A DNA stretch of 64,000 bases. It comes from 40CM-2-70-7 sp035631315 (GTDB lineage: Bacteria; Gemmatimonadota; Gemmatimonadetes; Gemmatimonadales; GWC2-71-9). The notes beneath the pieces were generated by a model. The model had not been told where the DNA came from and did not search any database. It saw only the letters and a program-made list of their open reading frames with translations. Shown piece by piece: positions 1-9,097 of the stretch. Made by a program: the position numbers and the translations under genes. Positions within the stretch are counted from its first letter, which is position 1; each line of letters starts with the position of its first letter. The DNA lies in assembly GCA_035631315.1 (NCBI GenBank), contig DASQIZ010000098.1, forward strand, positions 62,001 to 126,000, in the 5' to 3' direction.

Positions 1-809
1 CGATGGAAGTCATCGTTGAAGAGCTGCCAGCGTGATACGGGGGTCAAGTCAGGAGCGTCGGTTGCGATCGTGACATTGATGCGGGCCGGACCTGACGAGC
101 CCGAGCGGACCTGCAGTCCCCGGCCGGCCCAGGTGGCGGTGGTCCCCGGGTCGCCGGTGATGGTCAGGTGAAGGTGATAGCGTCCGTCGAACGACGTCTG
201 ATCGGCGCGGAAGACCCACCCGTGCGTGCGCTGCGTCAGCGTCATCGTCGCCCCGAGGCGCGCCGAGAGCGCTGACGTGTTCTTCACATTCAGAATGCCG
301 AGCTCGCGATTCCGCTCCCCCTCTGGAAGTGATCCCAGATCGTGGATGAGGGTGGCGAGCTCGGGTTGTTCGAATGCCACGGAGTCGAAGGGGAGCGAAT
401 CGCGGACCGCGTAGTGGAAATCGCGCTCGACGCGCATCGAGCCCAGGAGCCAGAGCCCGAGGGTCGCGTTCGGGGAGCCGAGGTCGAGGCGGTAGGAGAG
501 CGTCCAGGAGACGCCACTGAAGCCTGGGACGGCGCCCGTGGACCCCCAGGTGACATTGGCATTGCGACCAGTGGAATCACGCACCGTGAATGCCAGGCTC
601 TCGTCGAGCGCATCAGCCCAGACATTGACCACTCGACCGAGGCGATGATCGATGTAGATCTGGACGGCGTCTCCGGCCGAGTCCCGGTAGAAGCGAGTGA
701 CATAGCCGCGATACCCCGCCGTGTCGTCGAGCGCGGGATCGGGGAGGGAGAGGACCGGGGGCGTGGTGTCACCGGCCGCCAGTGCCAGTACGAGAGCGGC
801 AACGATCAT
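1..809 (-). CDS. Secreted protein of unknown function, 3' end cut by window edge
   Basis: An open frame runs from an ATG at 809 to the window edge with no stop (about 269 codons). It starts with a short hydrophobic signal-like stretch (MIVAALVLALAAG), then beta-rich sequence with many D, S, T and V residues. The ATG overlaps the TGA of the GH65 gene by 4 bp (ATGA), so the two are probably translationally coupled. An AAGGAGATAG-like ribosome binding site lies 20-30 nt upstream inside the GH65 gene. I do not recognise a family in the visible N-terminal part. Its place behind a TonB receptor and a GH65 enzyme suggests an extracytoplasmic role in carbohydrate use, which is inference. Confidence 0.7.
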   Translation of the reverse strand, partial: MIVAALVLALAAGDTTPPVLSLPDPALDDTAGYRGYVTRFYRDSAGDAVQIYIDHRLGRVVNVWADALDESLAFTVRDSTGRNANVTWGSTGAVPGFSGVSWTLSYRLDLGSPNATLGLWLLGSMRVERDFHYAVRDSLPFDSVAFEQPELATLIHDLGSLPEGERNRELGILNVKNTSALSARLGATMTLTQRTHGWVFRADQTSFDGRYHLHLTITGDPGTTATWAGRGLQVRSGSSGPARINVTIATDAPDLTPVSRWQLFNDDFH

Positions 810-2935
810 GGAGATCTGATACTCGCACTATCTCCTTCTACTATTACGTCGACCATGCGCCCGCGGTCGTGGACCCCCCGGAGGGTGAGGCGGGTGATGC
901 CAGGCGGGAGCATCGGGGGCACACCCCGCTGCAATCCCTGCTCTCCCCACCGCAGACCGGTATACCCGTACTCGACTTGCTGCAGAAAACCCCCTGCCCC
1001 CGTTACGAAATCCACGCCCTGCGTCTTCGGCGTCTCCGCCAGCACATCGAAGGGCGGGCGAAGATAGCCCTGGTAGGTACCCGGGACGAGCGAATCGAAG
1101 AGCGCGCGCGCGCCGAGTGCGGCGGCGACGACGGGATAGAGGGTCTCCGTCATCATCGCCCCTGACCCGTCCCTTCGGAGTGCCTGCACCGCGACCGCGA
1201 GATCATGCTCCTTCGTTTCGCGTGTCATCGGGAATCCCAGAGGGTAGGCGAGGAGCGGCGCGACCCCCCCATGCAGGGTGTCAGGAGCACCGGCGAACGG
1301 TGGATGGTACTGGCGTACCGAATCGTATGGCACTCGGAGACCCGCCGACACGATTTCCCACTCGGCGTTCGGCGTTTTCCCCAGAATGTGCGCCGCCTTG
1401 ATGGCGTCCTGGAGGTTGGTCACCGCGACGGCATTCGTGTAGAGGTCATTGCCGACGCCTATCAAGCCCTCGTCGACCGAAACGACGTGTCGGATGCCAT
1501 AGCTGCGCGTCGCCGAATCGTACGTGACCCGGCTGGCCCAGAAATCCGCGGTAGCCGAGAGCACGGCATAGCCCGTGTCTGCAAGCCACGCGGAGTCACC
1601 TGACGCGAGGTAGTAGAGCCACTGCGCCCGGGCGACATCTCCCGTCACGTGAATCTCATAATCCCCGTTCTGCGCCGCGAACCGTGGAACAGCTTCATTG
1701 CCGAGCTCGTCGGATTCCCACGGATACATGGCGCCCCGGTACCCATGGGCCTTCGCGCGTCGCTCGGCGCCCGGCAGGACATGAAACCGGAAGTCGACCA
1801 TCGCACGCGCCAGATCGGGATGCAGCGCGAGCAGCGCCGGAAACATCCACGTGTCGGCATCCCAGAAGACGTGGCCGTAGTAGCCGCCACTCGAAAGCCC
1901 CATGGGCGGGATACTCTCGTGGCTGCCGGCCCGCATGCTCGACATCAACTGAAACAGCATCGCATGAACGACCCGCTGCAGCTCGGCGTCGCCGTGAATC
2001 ACGATGTCGCTTCTCCACAGGTCCTTCCAGGCCGCACGGCTCTGAGCGAGGGCGGCGCGGTAGCCGCGGTTCGCGGCGCCTGACGCCGCCTGTTCTGCCA
2101 TGCCGCGCGTAGAAGCGATGCCGACGAATTTGTAGATGGTGATGGGCTGACCGGCTGTCGCCGCGAACCAGACCGTCACCGCGACACCCGTCCTGGTCGT
2201 CGACCGGCGAACCGAGTCCGGGTGCTCGTCGGGCCATGCAGGGACCGCCGCCATCATCACCGGCGTCCCCCGACCATCGGTCCGGCCACCGAGAAAGAGC
2301 TCGTTCGCGCTTGCCTGGCGGGTCGTGACCGTGACATGACCAGGATACCAGACCTGATCAAGGCTCCAGCGGGGGTCGCTCCTGGTCAGACGGGCGAGAG
2401 CCACACGCTTCGGGGGTGGCCGCTGATCGAGGGAGACGCGGAAGGCGATTTGACCGGCCCGGGCGGGGGAAACCGTCACACGCTCCACGGCGAGACGCGG
2501 ATCAGCGCGGGACACGAACGCGTCGACGACGATCGATGTTTCCCGAGCGTCGTCGATCCACCGGTAATGCGTCTCGAGCGTGCCATCCGCCATGTCGAGC
2601 GTCTGGCGATAATCCTTGAGTAACCCCGTGTCCGCGTTGACCCGATTCAGCCAACTCGTGCCATTCCAGATGTCGATCGTGTTCCACGCCGGCAGCTCGG
2701 CGATCCGGGCCACATCGCCCGGAAACGCATCATAGACACCCGCCGCATAGGATGGTGCGGGACTGCTGCCCAGCGGCGTGGTGACGAGACTGAACGCCCC
2801 GTTGCCGAGGAAGCCCGGAGTGCGGTAGGCGGGATCGGTAGTGGCAACGAGAAACGATGAATCCTGTGCGGCCACGCCGGTCATCGCGACCAATTCCAGC
2901 ACGATGACCGGCGTGACCCAATTCAGTCCATTCAC
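806..2935 (-). CDS. GH65-family glycoside hydrolase, secreted (acid trehalase / glucosyl-hydrolase type)
   Basis: About 709 residues. The sequence shows the GH65 (alpha/alpha)6-barrel signatures: FWDADTWMFP (substrate-binding Asp region), YPWES near residue 407, and VSVDEGLIGVGNDLYTN, whose Glu at about residue 489 matches the general acid of the DEYHxxxxNNxYTN motif. Family members cleave or phosphorolyse alpha-glucosidic disaccharides such as trehalose, maltose or kojibiose, or glucosyl-galactosyl hydroxylysine. A signal peptide predicts a periplasmic hydrolase rather than a cytosolic phosphorylase. The start is uncertain. GTG at 2935 lies 2 nt after the receptor stop, but the TAGGAG sequence there is better spaced for a CTG at 2926; an in-frame ATG lies further in. 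It follows a TonB receptor and overlaps the next gene by 4 bp. Confidence 0.8.
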   Translation of the reverse strand: MNGLNWVTPVIVLELVAMTGVAAQDSSFLVATTDPAYRTPGFLGNGAFSLVTTPLGSSPAPSYAAGVYDAFPGDVARIAELPAWNTIDIWNGTSWLNRVNADTGLLKDYRQTLDMADGTLETHYRWIDDARETSIVVDAFVSRADPRLAVERVTVSPARAGQIAFRVSLDQRPPPKRVALARLTRSDPRWSLDQVWYPGHVTVTTRQASANELFLGGRTDGRGTPVMMAAVPAWPDEHPDSVRRSTTRTGVAVTVWFAATAGQPITIYKFVGIASTRGMAEQAASGAANRGYRAALAQSRAAWKDLWRSDIVIHGDAELQRVVHAMLFQLMSSMRAGSHESIPPMGLSSGGYYGHVFWDADTWMFPALLALHPDLARAMVDFRFHVLPGAERRAKAHGYRGAMYPWESDELGNEAVPRFAAQNGDYEIHVTGDVARAQWLYYLASGDSAWLADTGYAVLSATADFWASRVTYDSATRSYGIRHVVSVDEGLIGVGNDLYTNAVAVTNLQDAIKAAHILGKTPNAEWEIVSAGLRVPYDSVRQYHPPFAGAPDTLHGGVAPLLAYPLGFPMTRETKEHDLAVAVQALRRDGSGAMMTETLYPVVAAALGARALFDSLVPGTYQGYLRPPFDVLAETPKTQGVDFVTGAGGFLQQVEYGYTGLRWGEQGLQRGVPPMLPPGITRLTLRGVHDRGRMVDVIVEGDSASIRSP

Positions 2936-2937
2936 TC

Positions 2938-5787
2938 CTAGAACCGGTAACCCATCGATACCTGCAGCAACCGCGGCAGAATGGGCCGAGCCAGGAAGAG
3001 GTTGCTGGTTCGACCATTCGGCAGGAGTGAGAGCCGGGGGTTTCCTTCCTCCAGACCTTCGGAATTGAAGGCGTTTAACAAGTCCCCGCGAATGAATAGC
3101 CCATTGGCCGGCAGGACGTACTCGGCGCCAAAATTGAAGTACGAGTACGTGGGCAGCTGGTTGGCACAGTTGTTCACGTTCGTACAGCGACGGTCCACGA
3201 AATGCCAGTCGCCGTCGACCTGCAACTGAGGCGTCAGGGAGTAGGTCGCGGTCAGGTTTCCCACGAGCGGCGGCACCCCGGCCAGGAGCGTACCGACGTC
3301 GGCGCCCGTCGGACACCCTCCGCTCCCAGCGGGGCAGCTCGCGTACACGGCCTTGAGCAACGTCCAATTGGTGAGCAGTGACAGCCCGCTGTTCGGGACG
3401 TGGCCTGACGCCTCCAGTTCGAGCCCGTAACTGGACACTTCGGGGTTGCTCTGGATGATCCAGATTGGAAGCCCCGTGCCCGGGTCGGTCACCAGACCCT
3501 GACTCACGATGTCCTTCAGAATCGTGTAGAAGCCGTCGATCGTGACGCCGACATTCCCGGCCAGGTGCTTCGCGCCGACTTCGAACGTTTCATTCCGCTT
3601 GGACTTGAAGAGGTCCACCTGCTGCTCGGCCGACGCATTCAGGAACTCATCCAGCGCCGGCATCTTGTAGGCGCGGGACCCCAAGGCGTAGAGGGTGGTC
3701 TGCGGATTGACCTCATAATTGACGCCCACTGACGCGGCCCAATCGTTCAGGGTGCGGCTGAAGTGACGGTACGAGGAGTTCGCCCCCCAGACATCCTGGT
3801 CGAACACGTTCAAGGATCCGGCAGTGTCGCCACCGACCGGCGTCACAGTCGTGTTTTGCGAGGTCTGCACGTAGGCGTCGCTTTCATAGCGAATGCCCAA
3901 ATCGGTCCTGAGCCGGTCGTTCAGATGGAACGAGCCACCGACGACGCCCGAGAATACCGTGGTCTGTCCCGTCCCGTTCACATAGTTCGACACGAAGCGG
4001 CGGAAACCATTCCGGGTCGCCGCGAAGTTCCGCAGGGGCACCACGACGGAGTCCTTCGCCGCGCCCACGTTGTAATGGAACACCACGTTGGCGGTATCGA
4101 GATGCAGATCGACGAAATGCGGATTGTCCGCCACGTTTGTGAAGATGTCGGTGAAGTACCAGTTGTTACCCTGGTTGTAGTTGGCGAAGTAGACGCCGAA
4201 CGACACGTTGTTGCCGCCCGGCAGATCTTTTTTCAACGTGAGCTGATCCTGAAAGGCACTGAGCGGCTTGTATACGTGCCACTCGCCACCAGGGGAAAGA
4301 AGGCCGTTCGCGTCACTGTAGGCTAGCGGAGACCCACCCGGACTGAGCGCGTTTGGATACGTCATGTGGTACTTGTAGCCGGGCTGCACCGTGATGTTGA
4401 GGCTGTCGGCGCCGCCGGGAATGGTCCCATTCCCTTGCAGCACGCCCTGGTAATAGGAGCCCCAGTACTGCGTGATGTATTGGTTCACCGCGGCGCTCGT
4501 GTCCATCACGTCGAAGGGCACGATGGCGTTCCACTCCTGATGATTTGCCATCAATTGGGCTGCGTTCTCGACGTTCCAGCCGTTCGCGAGATTGAAGTCG
4601 GCATCCGCCGTGAGCCAGTAGGCGTGCGTGAGCAGTCCATTCTGCAGCGGAAGGGTGAGCTGGCCGTCCGGCGTGGGGACGGAGATGCCGTTCCCCTCGT
4701 TCGTGTTCATCGACCCGTTTTCCGAGAAGCCGGGGACGCGCTGGAACTTCGTGAGGTCGTTTGAATCGGGATACATGTAGGGCAGGTCAAGAATGAACTG
4801 ATTGCGGTCATTGATCACCTTCAGGGAGGTGCGGAAGAACCCGTTGTCGAAGTTCCGGGTCAGGGACGCCTTGAATTGGCCCCCGTCCGTCCCGGGGAAT
4901 CCGGGATTCCGGACGCCGCGGTCGTAACGGTAGAACCCACCCGCGTTGAACGTCCAGTCGGACCCGATCGGTCCGTTCACGTCGAAGTCATACCGCGCCA
5001 GGCCACCGTTGCCCCCTTGGGCCTGCATCACACCCTGGAGAGTCGAGCCACCGGTCTTGTTGATGATGTTGATGATCGCGCCCGGCGTGTTGGAGCCGAA
5101 GAGCGCGGAGCCGGCGCCGCGGACAACTTCCATGCGCGCCACGTTCTGATCCATTCGGAACAAATTGTCGGCGTTCATGAAGAACGTGTGCATGGTGGGG
5201 AACACCGGCAGCCCGTCTTCCATGAACATCACGTATTCCACACCTAGAATGCCGCGCATCTCGATATTCTCGTTGACCTCTCCGCCGGAGCTTTCGATCC
5301 GTGTGAATCCGGGAACGGTGCGCAGCTCTTCAGTAGTGCTTCGTGGCGCGACCCGGGTGAGGTCGGTCGGAGAGAGCACAGTGGTCGCATTCGTGGTCTC
5401 GAGGCGCGAGCGCGGGGTCTCAGTTCCGGTCACGACGATAGCTGACAGATTGAGAGGATCACGCGGGACAGTGAAGTCATGGGTCACCCGCCCGCCGTTG
5501 CTCACCACGACGGTGTCCGTGACCGACTTGTACCCGATCAGGCGAATGCGCACGGCGTGGCTGCCGTCGGGTACACCCGTGATCTCGTAGGTTCCCGCGG
5601 CCGAGGTTGCGACAGAACGGCGGAGATCCACAACGGCGACCTCCGCCGACACCACGGGACTTCCGGCGTCGTCGACCACCTTGCCGGTGATCGCGCCGGT
5701 TGCTTGCGCGTGGACGGACGCGAGTGCGATGAACGACATCGCCGTGAATACGCCGGCGAACCGGCGGTCCAGCAGGAACCTGATCAT
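2938..5787 (-). CDS. TonB-dependent outer-membrane receptor with carboxypeptidase-regulatory-like N-terminal domain
   Basis: A 949-residue protein. A signal peptide (to about residue 28, ending VHAQA) is followed by a CarboxypepD_reg-like beta-sandwich (ITGKVVDDAGSP... to about residue 115), a plug domain with the VVRGAGSALFGSN and GAIINIINKTGG segments, and a 22-strand-type barrel ending in the terminal aromatic SMGYRF. The ATG at 5787 is chosen because GGAGGG lies 9 nt upstream. The protein would import a ligand across the outer membrane using TonB/ExbBD energy. The downstream GH65 gene begins 2 nt after its stop, so the ligand is plausibly a glucose-containing oligosaccharide. No SusD-like lipoprotein is present beside it. 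Confidence 0.9.
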   Translation of the reverse strand: MIRFLLDRRFAGVFTAMSFIALASVHAQATGAITGKVVDDAGSPVVSAEVAVVDLRRSVATSAAGTYEITGVPDGSHAVRIRLIGYKSVTDTVVVSNGGRVTHDFTVPRDPLNLSAIVVTGTETPRSRLETTNATTVLSPTDLTRVAPRSTTEELRTVPGFTRIESSGGEVNENIEMRGILGVEYVMFMEDGLPVFPTMHTFFMNADNLFRMDQNVARMEVVRGAGSALFGSNTPGAIINIINKTGGSTLQGVMQAQGGNGGLARYDFDVNGPIGSDWTFNAGGFYRYDRGVRNPGFPGTDGGQFKASLTRNFDNGFFRTSLKVINDRNQFILDLPYMYPDSNDLTKFQRVPGFSENGSMNTNEGNGISVPTPDGQLTLPLQNGLLTHAYWLTADADFNLANGWNVENAAQLMANHQEWNAIVPFDVMDTSAAVNQYITQYWGSYYQGVLQGNGTIPGGADSLNITVQPGYKYHMTYPNALSPGGSPLAYSDANGLLSPGGEWHVYKPLSAFQDQLTLKKDLPGGNNVSFGVYFANYNQGNNWYFTDIFTNVADNPHFVDLHLDTANVVFHYNVGAAKDSVVVPLRNFAATRNGFRRFVSNYVNGTGQTTVFSGVVGGSFHLNDRLRTDLGIRYESDAYVQTSQNTTVTPVGGDTAGSLNVFDQDVWGANSSYRHFSRTLNDWAASVGVNYEVNPQTTLYALGSRAYKMPALDEFLNASAEQQVDLFKSKRNETFEVGAKHLAGNVGVTIDGFYTILKDIVSQGLVTDPGTGLPIWIIQSNPEVSSYGLELEASGHVPNSGLSLLTNWTLLKAVYASCPAGSGGCPTGADVGTLLAGVPPLVGNLTATYSLTPQLQVDGDWHFVDRRCTNVNNCANQLPTYSYFNFGAEYVLPANGLFIRGDLLNAFNSEGLEEGNPRLSLLPNGRTSNLFLARPILPRLLQVSMGYRF

Positions 5788-6047
5788 GTGGGTGGACCCT
5801 CCAGGGTGGCGGTGATCACAGGCCCGATCGTGGCAGGAGCACGCCCTGGCGCCGACAACTGCGGAGGGAACTACCGGAAGACGGGGTCGCGAACACCGGT
5901 GCCGCGTTGCGCATGGTGGAGCACAGCAACGGAACAAAATCGCGGTGCGACCGTCAAGAAGTGTCAGTGTGTCACTGTTGCGCGTCGACGTCGTCGATCA
6001 ACCGATGACGACTCGAGAGTGGAGCGTGGGAGCTACGGAAACGCTGC

Positions 6048-6074
6048 GGGGCCCGAGACACTTTCCCGGGCCCC
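6048..6074 (-). terminator. Probable intrinsic terminator after the DUF4382 gene
   Basis: A perfect 8-bp stem (GGGGCCCG/CGGGCCCC) with an 11-nt loop lies about 20 bp after the stop of the DUF4382 lipoprotein gene. On the minus strand it is followed by GCAGCGTTTCC, a weak T stretch. The stem is strong and the U-tract is poor. Confidence 0.55.
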
Positions 6075-6093
6075 GCTGGAGAAAGGAGACGAG

Positions 6094-6636
6094 CTACTGT
6101 ACCGTCGCGTGAATCACCGGCTTGAAGGTCACGCCGAACGGCCCACTCGACGGGCCGTTCAACACGAAGCTCTGCGACACATCGAAGTCGACCGAGAGCG
6201 TGGTCTGTCCCGGCGGGAGCGTCACGCCACCGGCGAAGTTCACCTTGATCCCCGTCTCCATACCGCTCGGCACATGGAGCGACGCACTCGAGTCGCCATC
6301 CGCGAACGTCGATCCGGACGCCAGCACCACGCGCGCGGAGTCGACGATCAGTCGGAGCTGTTCGTACGAACCCGCGGGAATCGTGGCGGTGCCCAAGAGG
6401 GCGGTCACGCCGTTCTGAAGGGAAAGCAGGTCGTACGACGCCGGCGTCGTAGAAACGGTGAACACCCCTGAGTCCCCGCCGACGATCTGAACCTTAGAAA
6501 CCCAGACCGTCGCGGACTGGAGGCTCGCGGCAGCGTCGTGGAGCCGGAATGTGACGTTGGCCATCTGCGGACCGAGATCCTGGCACGCAGCCAGGATCGC
6601 CAAGCTGGAAACGAAGAGAAGATGGGAGCGTCTCAT
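6094..6636 (-). CDS. DUF4382 domain lipoprotein
   Basis: 180 residues. The N-terminus MRRSHLLFVSSLAILAACQ has a lipobox (ILAAC) with Cys18 as the lipidated residue, so the mature protein is membrane-anchored. The rest matches the DUF4382 pattern: an early beta-sandwich with VTFRLHDA and VWVSKVQI, a central YDLLSLQNG-TALLGTATIPAGSYEQLRLIVDSA region, and a C-terminal SVDFDVSQSFVL followed by KPVIHA. Such proteins are periplasmic or surface lipoproteins of unknown function. It stands alone between the TonB locus and the hydratase gene, with its own terminator. Confidence 0.85.
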   Translation of the reverse strand: MRRSHLLFVSSLAILAACQDLGPQMANVTFRLHDAAASLQSATVWVSKVQIVGGDSGVFTVSTTPASYDLLSLQNGVTALLGTATIPAGSYEQLRLIVDSARVVLASGSTFADGDSSASLHVPSGMETGIKVNFAGGVTLPPGQTTLSVDFDVSQSFVLNGPSSGPFGVTFKPVIHATVQ

Positions 6637-6722
6637 AGGTGGATCCTCGGCCAGATGTGCCTGGAGATGCCCATAGCCTGCAAACGATGCCCCTCAGGGT
6701 GCGGTGATGTTCCTCACACCGG

Positions 6723-7127
6723 CTAGGCCCCGCCGAACCGGTAGCACCACGCTTCCCCCTCGAGCACGGTCTCTCCCCCGTCGCGCCAGACCTTTACCGC
6801 AAGCTGAGTTACCGGCTTGGAGGGGTGGACACTGAGCACTTCGGCCTCGGCCGTGATCGTGTCCCCAATGAAAACCGGCGCCGTGAACTTCCAGTTTTGG
6901 CTCAGGAAGACCGTGCCGGGGCCGGGCATATCCATCGCGACCAGCGCATGGAGAAGCCCCGTGGTCAGTCCCCCCTGCACCACCAGGCGCCCGAACCTGG
7001 TGCTCTTCACGAAGGCTTCGTCGAAGTGGAGCGGGTTCCGGTCGCCGGAGATCTCCGCGTATTGGCGGACGTGATCGGCGGTGAGCTGCAGCGAGCGGCG
7101 GGCTTTTTGGCCGACGGTGAGGGGCAT
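6723..7127 (-). CDS. MaoC-like hotdog-fold dehydratase / (R)-specific enoyl-CoA hydratase
   Basis: 134 residues from ATG at 7127, chosen because AGGGAA lies 9 nt upstream. An ATG at 7145 that overlaps the preceding stop by 4 bp is the alternative. The hydratase-2 catalytic motif is clear: YAEISGDRNPLHFD near residue 25 carries the Asp and His dyad, followed by RLVVQGGLTTGLL and FIGDTITAEAEV typical of a single hotdog domain. Relatives hydrate trans-2-enoyl-CoA to (R)-3-hydroxyacyl-CoA (PhaJ type) or dehydrate acyl thioesters in fatty-acid routes. The cytosolic substrate cannot be told from sequence. It lies directly downstream of the broken permease gene and may be read from the same transcript. 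Confidence 0.85.
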   Translation of the reverse strand: MPLTVGQKARRSLQLTADHVRQYAEISGDRNPLHFDEAFVKSTRFGRLVVQGGLTTGLLHALVAMDMPGPGTVFLSQNWKFTAPVFIGDTITAEAEVLSVHPSKPVTQLAVKVWRDGGETVLEGEAWCYRFGGA

Positions 7128-7141
7128 CAGGGGAACTTCCC

Positions 7142-8064
7142 TCATCCCGCGTCACCCCGCAACAAGGTATTGGGATGGACCCGCGCGCCTCGCAGGGCGG
7201 GAATGGCGCTGGCCGCGAGGGCCACAAGGAAGAGCACGCCGCTTACGGCGCCGAACACCACCGGATCGTACGGAGACTGATCGAAGAGCAATGGCGCCAC
7301 CCACCGTCCCAGCAGCAGGGCGGCGGCGACCCCCGCCATGATTCCGTACAGGGCCAGCCGGACCCCCTGCCCTGCGACCAGCCGTACCACGTCCGTCGCC
7401 GCGGCACCCAAGGCCAGCCGCACCGCCAGCTCGTGCAGGCGTTGCGCCACGCTGCCCATGGTCGCGAGGTAGTCGGGCGACACCGCGTTCAGCTCGTAGT
7501 TTCAGATCGGCGCTGGCAACAACCGCGGTGACGCCTGGCACATACGCGACGGGAGGCTGGAGCGGCCACAACCCCACGAACCCGGGCACGCCGGCCGGCA
7601 ATGAATCTCCGACCGCGTGAAGTACCGCCCCGCGGCGGGCGGCGCGTCGAAGAAGCCGAAGAAGCTGGCGCTGACGATTCCGATGCGGCGTTCCCGCGCC
7701 TCCTGTCCCACGCCGACGGCCATGTCGAAGCTCGCGAATGCCGCGAGGTCGGAGAAGGACGTCGTCCACCGCACCAGGTCGGCATGGCGGGCGTACCGGC
7801 CGCTCGCCTCCATGTCGATGCCGCGTTCACGCCGACGCCGAGGGCGAAGGTGAGCATCACGCCGGCGGTGTAGGCGGGGCTGCGGCGGAGTCCGCGAACC
7901 GTGCCTTTGGCGTCTTGCCAGAGACCTTCCAGCCAGGGCCAGAGCCAGACGGCGCGCGCCGCCTCGCGGTGGAATGACAGTTCCGCCTCGAGGTCCGCCT
8001 CTCCGGCGCGGAACCGCCACCAGTGTGCGAGCCGCCGCAGGAAGCGTTCGAGGCCGCTGGTCAT
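7142..8064 (-). pseudogene. Decayed ADOP/FtsX-like permease (MacB-type), frameshifted and internally deleted
   Basis: Parts of one permease lie in different frames. The N-terminus (from ATG 8064; MTSGLERFLRRLAHWWRF..., then a FALGVGVNAAST transmembrane start) is in one frame. A MacB periplasmic-core piece (FSDLAAFASFDMAVGVGQEA...FDAPPAAGRYF) is in a second. The C-terminal FtsX domain (ELAVRLALGAAATDVVRLVAGQG...LFDQSPYDPVVFGAVSGVLF) is in a third, ending at 7142. The family is normally about 800 residues, while only about 300 codons remain, so most of the gene is deleted. The start overlaps the PadR stop by 4 bp, the standard PadR-ADOP layout. Sequencing error could explain one frameshift but not the deletion. 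Confidence 0.8.
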
Positions 8065-8390
8065 GCGTTGGCCAGGACAAGCTGGATCGCGTCGATCACG
8101 CGTTCGAACTCCCGACGCTCGGCGGCCAAGTGTTTCCGGCCGGCGGCGGTCAGCGTGTAATAGCGGGCCCGGCGGTTATTCTCGGATGCGCGCCATTCGG
8201 CGGTGACGCAGCCGTCGAGGAGCAGGCGCTGCAGCGCGGGATAGAGCGAGCTCTCGCCGACGTGCAGGACGTCGCGCGACAGCTCCTTCACGCGTTGAGC
8301 GATGCCGTAGCCGTGGAGGGCGCCTCGGGAGAGCGTGCGTAAGACGAGCAGGTCGAGGGTGCCGGGCAGCAGGTCGGGCTGGGGCTTCAG
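8061..8390 (-). CDS. PadR-family transcriptional regulator
   Basis: A small winged-helix repressor. LLPGTLDLLVLRTLSRGALHGYGIAQRV and ESSLYPALQRLLLDG..AEWR....NRRARYYTLTAAGRKHLAAE form the PadR DNA-binding domain, followed by the short dimerisation helix. The reading frame extends up to a TTG at 8447, but that TTG is part of a TTGACA box and lies upstream of a palindromic operator. I therefore prefer a CTG start at 8390, with GGAG 7 nt upstream, giving about 109 residues (normal for the family). Its stop overlaps the permease start by 4 bp. PadR proteins next to ADOP permeases usually repress their own operon, and a perfect 8-8 palindrome sits where such an operator would be. Confidence 0.85.
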   Translation of the reverse strand: MKPQPDLLPGTLDLLVLRTLSRGALHGYGIAQRVKELSRDVLHVGESSLYPALQRLLLDGCVTAEWRASENNRRARYYTLTAAGRKHLAAERREFERVIDAIQLVLANA

Positions 8391-8399
8391 GGAGTCACT

Positions 8400-8447
8400 C
8401 CCATCGATAGTCGATGGGTAAGGTGGGGTGGCTGGGATGCGTGTCAA
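8400..8447 (-). promoter_or_regulatory. PadR promoter and palindromic operator
   Basis: CCCATCGA-TAG-TCGATGGG (8400-8418) is a perfect 8-bp inverted repeat with a 3-nt centre. Upstream on the minus strand TTGACA (8447-8442) is a consensus -35, and the -10 (about 8424-8419, ACCTTA) is weak. The palindrome would cover the transcription start, as expected for an autorepressing PadR. It also lies about 65 bp upstream of the plus-strand start at 8485 and could affect that gene too. Confidence 0.6.
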
Positions 8448-8484
8448 GCCCCATCTTGCGCGTCACCCGAACGAGGAGACCGGC

Positions 8485-8820
8485 GTGGGAAAGCTGACTG
8501 TTTTGGGATTCCTGATCGTCGCCACGACGGTCGAGGCGTTTGGCGATGCGGTCGTGCGGATGGGCCTTGCTCAGCGCAGCGTCCTGCCGCGCGTCCTGCT
8601 CTTCCTCGGCGGTGCGGTCCTGCTCTTCGGCTACGGGCTGTCGCTCAACCTCGCGCCCATCGAGTTCCGCCGGGTGGTCGGCCTGTACATCGCGACGCTC
8701 TTCGTAGTCTGGCAGATCGTCAACTTCATCGTGTTCCGGTCGACGCCCACGCTGCCGATCGTGGTCGGCGGGCTACTCATCATTCTGGGTGGGAGCATGG
8801 TGACGCTATGGGAGCGCTGA
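8485..8820 (+). CDS. Small integral membrane protein, four-helix, EamA/SMR-like size
   Basis: 111 residues from GTG 8485, chosen because GAGGAG lies 7 nt upstream. An in-frame ATG at 8428 would add a non-hydrophobic leader. Four hydrophobic segments are visible: LTVLGFLIVATTVEAFGDAV, VLLFLGGAVLLFGYGLSL, VVGLYIATLFVVWQIVNFIVF and TLPIVVGGLLIILGGSMVTL. Size and topology are like small multidrug resistance or EamA half-proteins, but no conserved Glu-dependent SMR signature is obvious, so transport activity is only a guess. It is transcribed divergently from the PadR gene. Confidence 0.7.
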   Translation: MGKLTVLGFLIVATTVEAFGDAVVRMGLAQRSVLPRVLLFLGGAVLLFGYGLSLNLAPIEFRRVVGLYIATLFVVWQIVNFIVFRSTPTLPIVVGGLLIILGGSMVTLWER

Positions 8821-9097
8821 GTGGGCCGCCTCAGCGGACGGGCACGCGATGGTGGTGATTCGCGGCGGTCGTGTGTGACGACGGGGCACCGGGTGCCGGC
8901 GTCGACACGTTCTCCCTCAGGGTGCCGTCCCTCGGCTATCAGTCGGGGGGAACCCTGGCATCAGGGGACATCACCATTCAGTAGGGACGAGTGAGGCCCA
9001 TCCGAGGACGGGTGGACCCCGACGTGTTGCTGTCCTTTCTCGGACACACAATGCCTGCGGGAGTGCCGTAAGAAGGGCAACTCAATATGGAGTCTCG

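Noticed and set aside
342..1067. Plus-strand ORF of 241 codons opposite the GH65 and secreted-protein genes
   Set aside because: It is the antisense of two supported minus-strand genes, has Arg/Gly/Glu-rich composition typical of antisense frames in high-GC DNA, and lacks a ribosome site.
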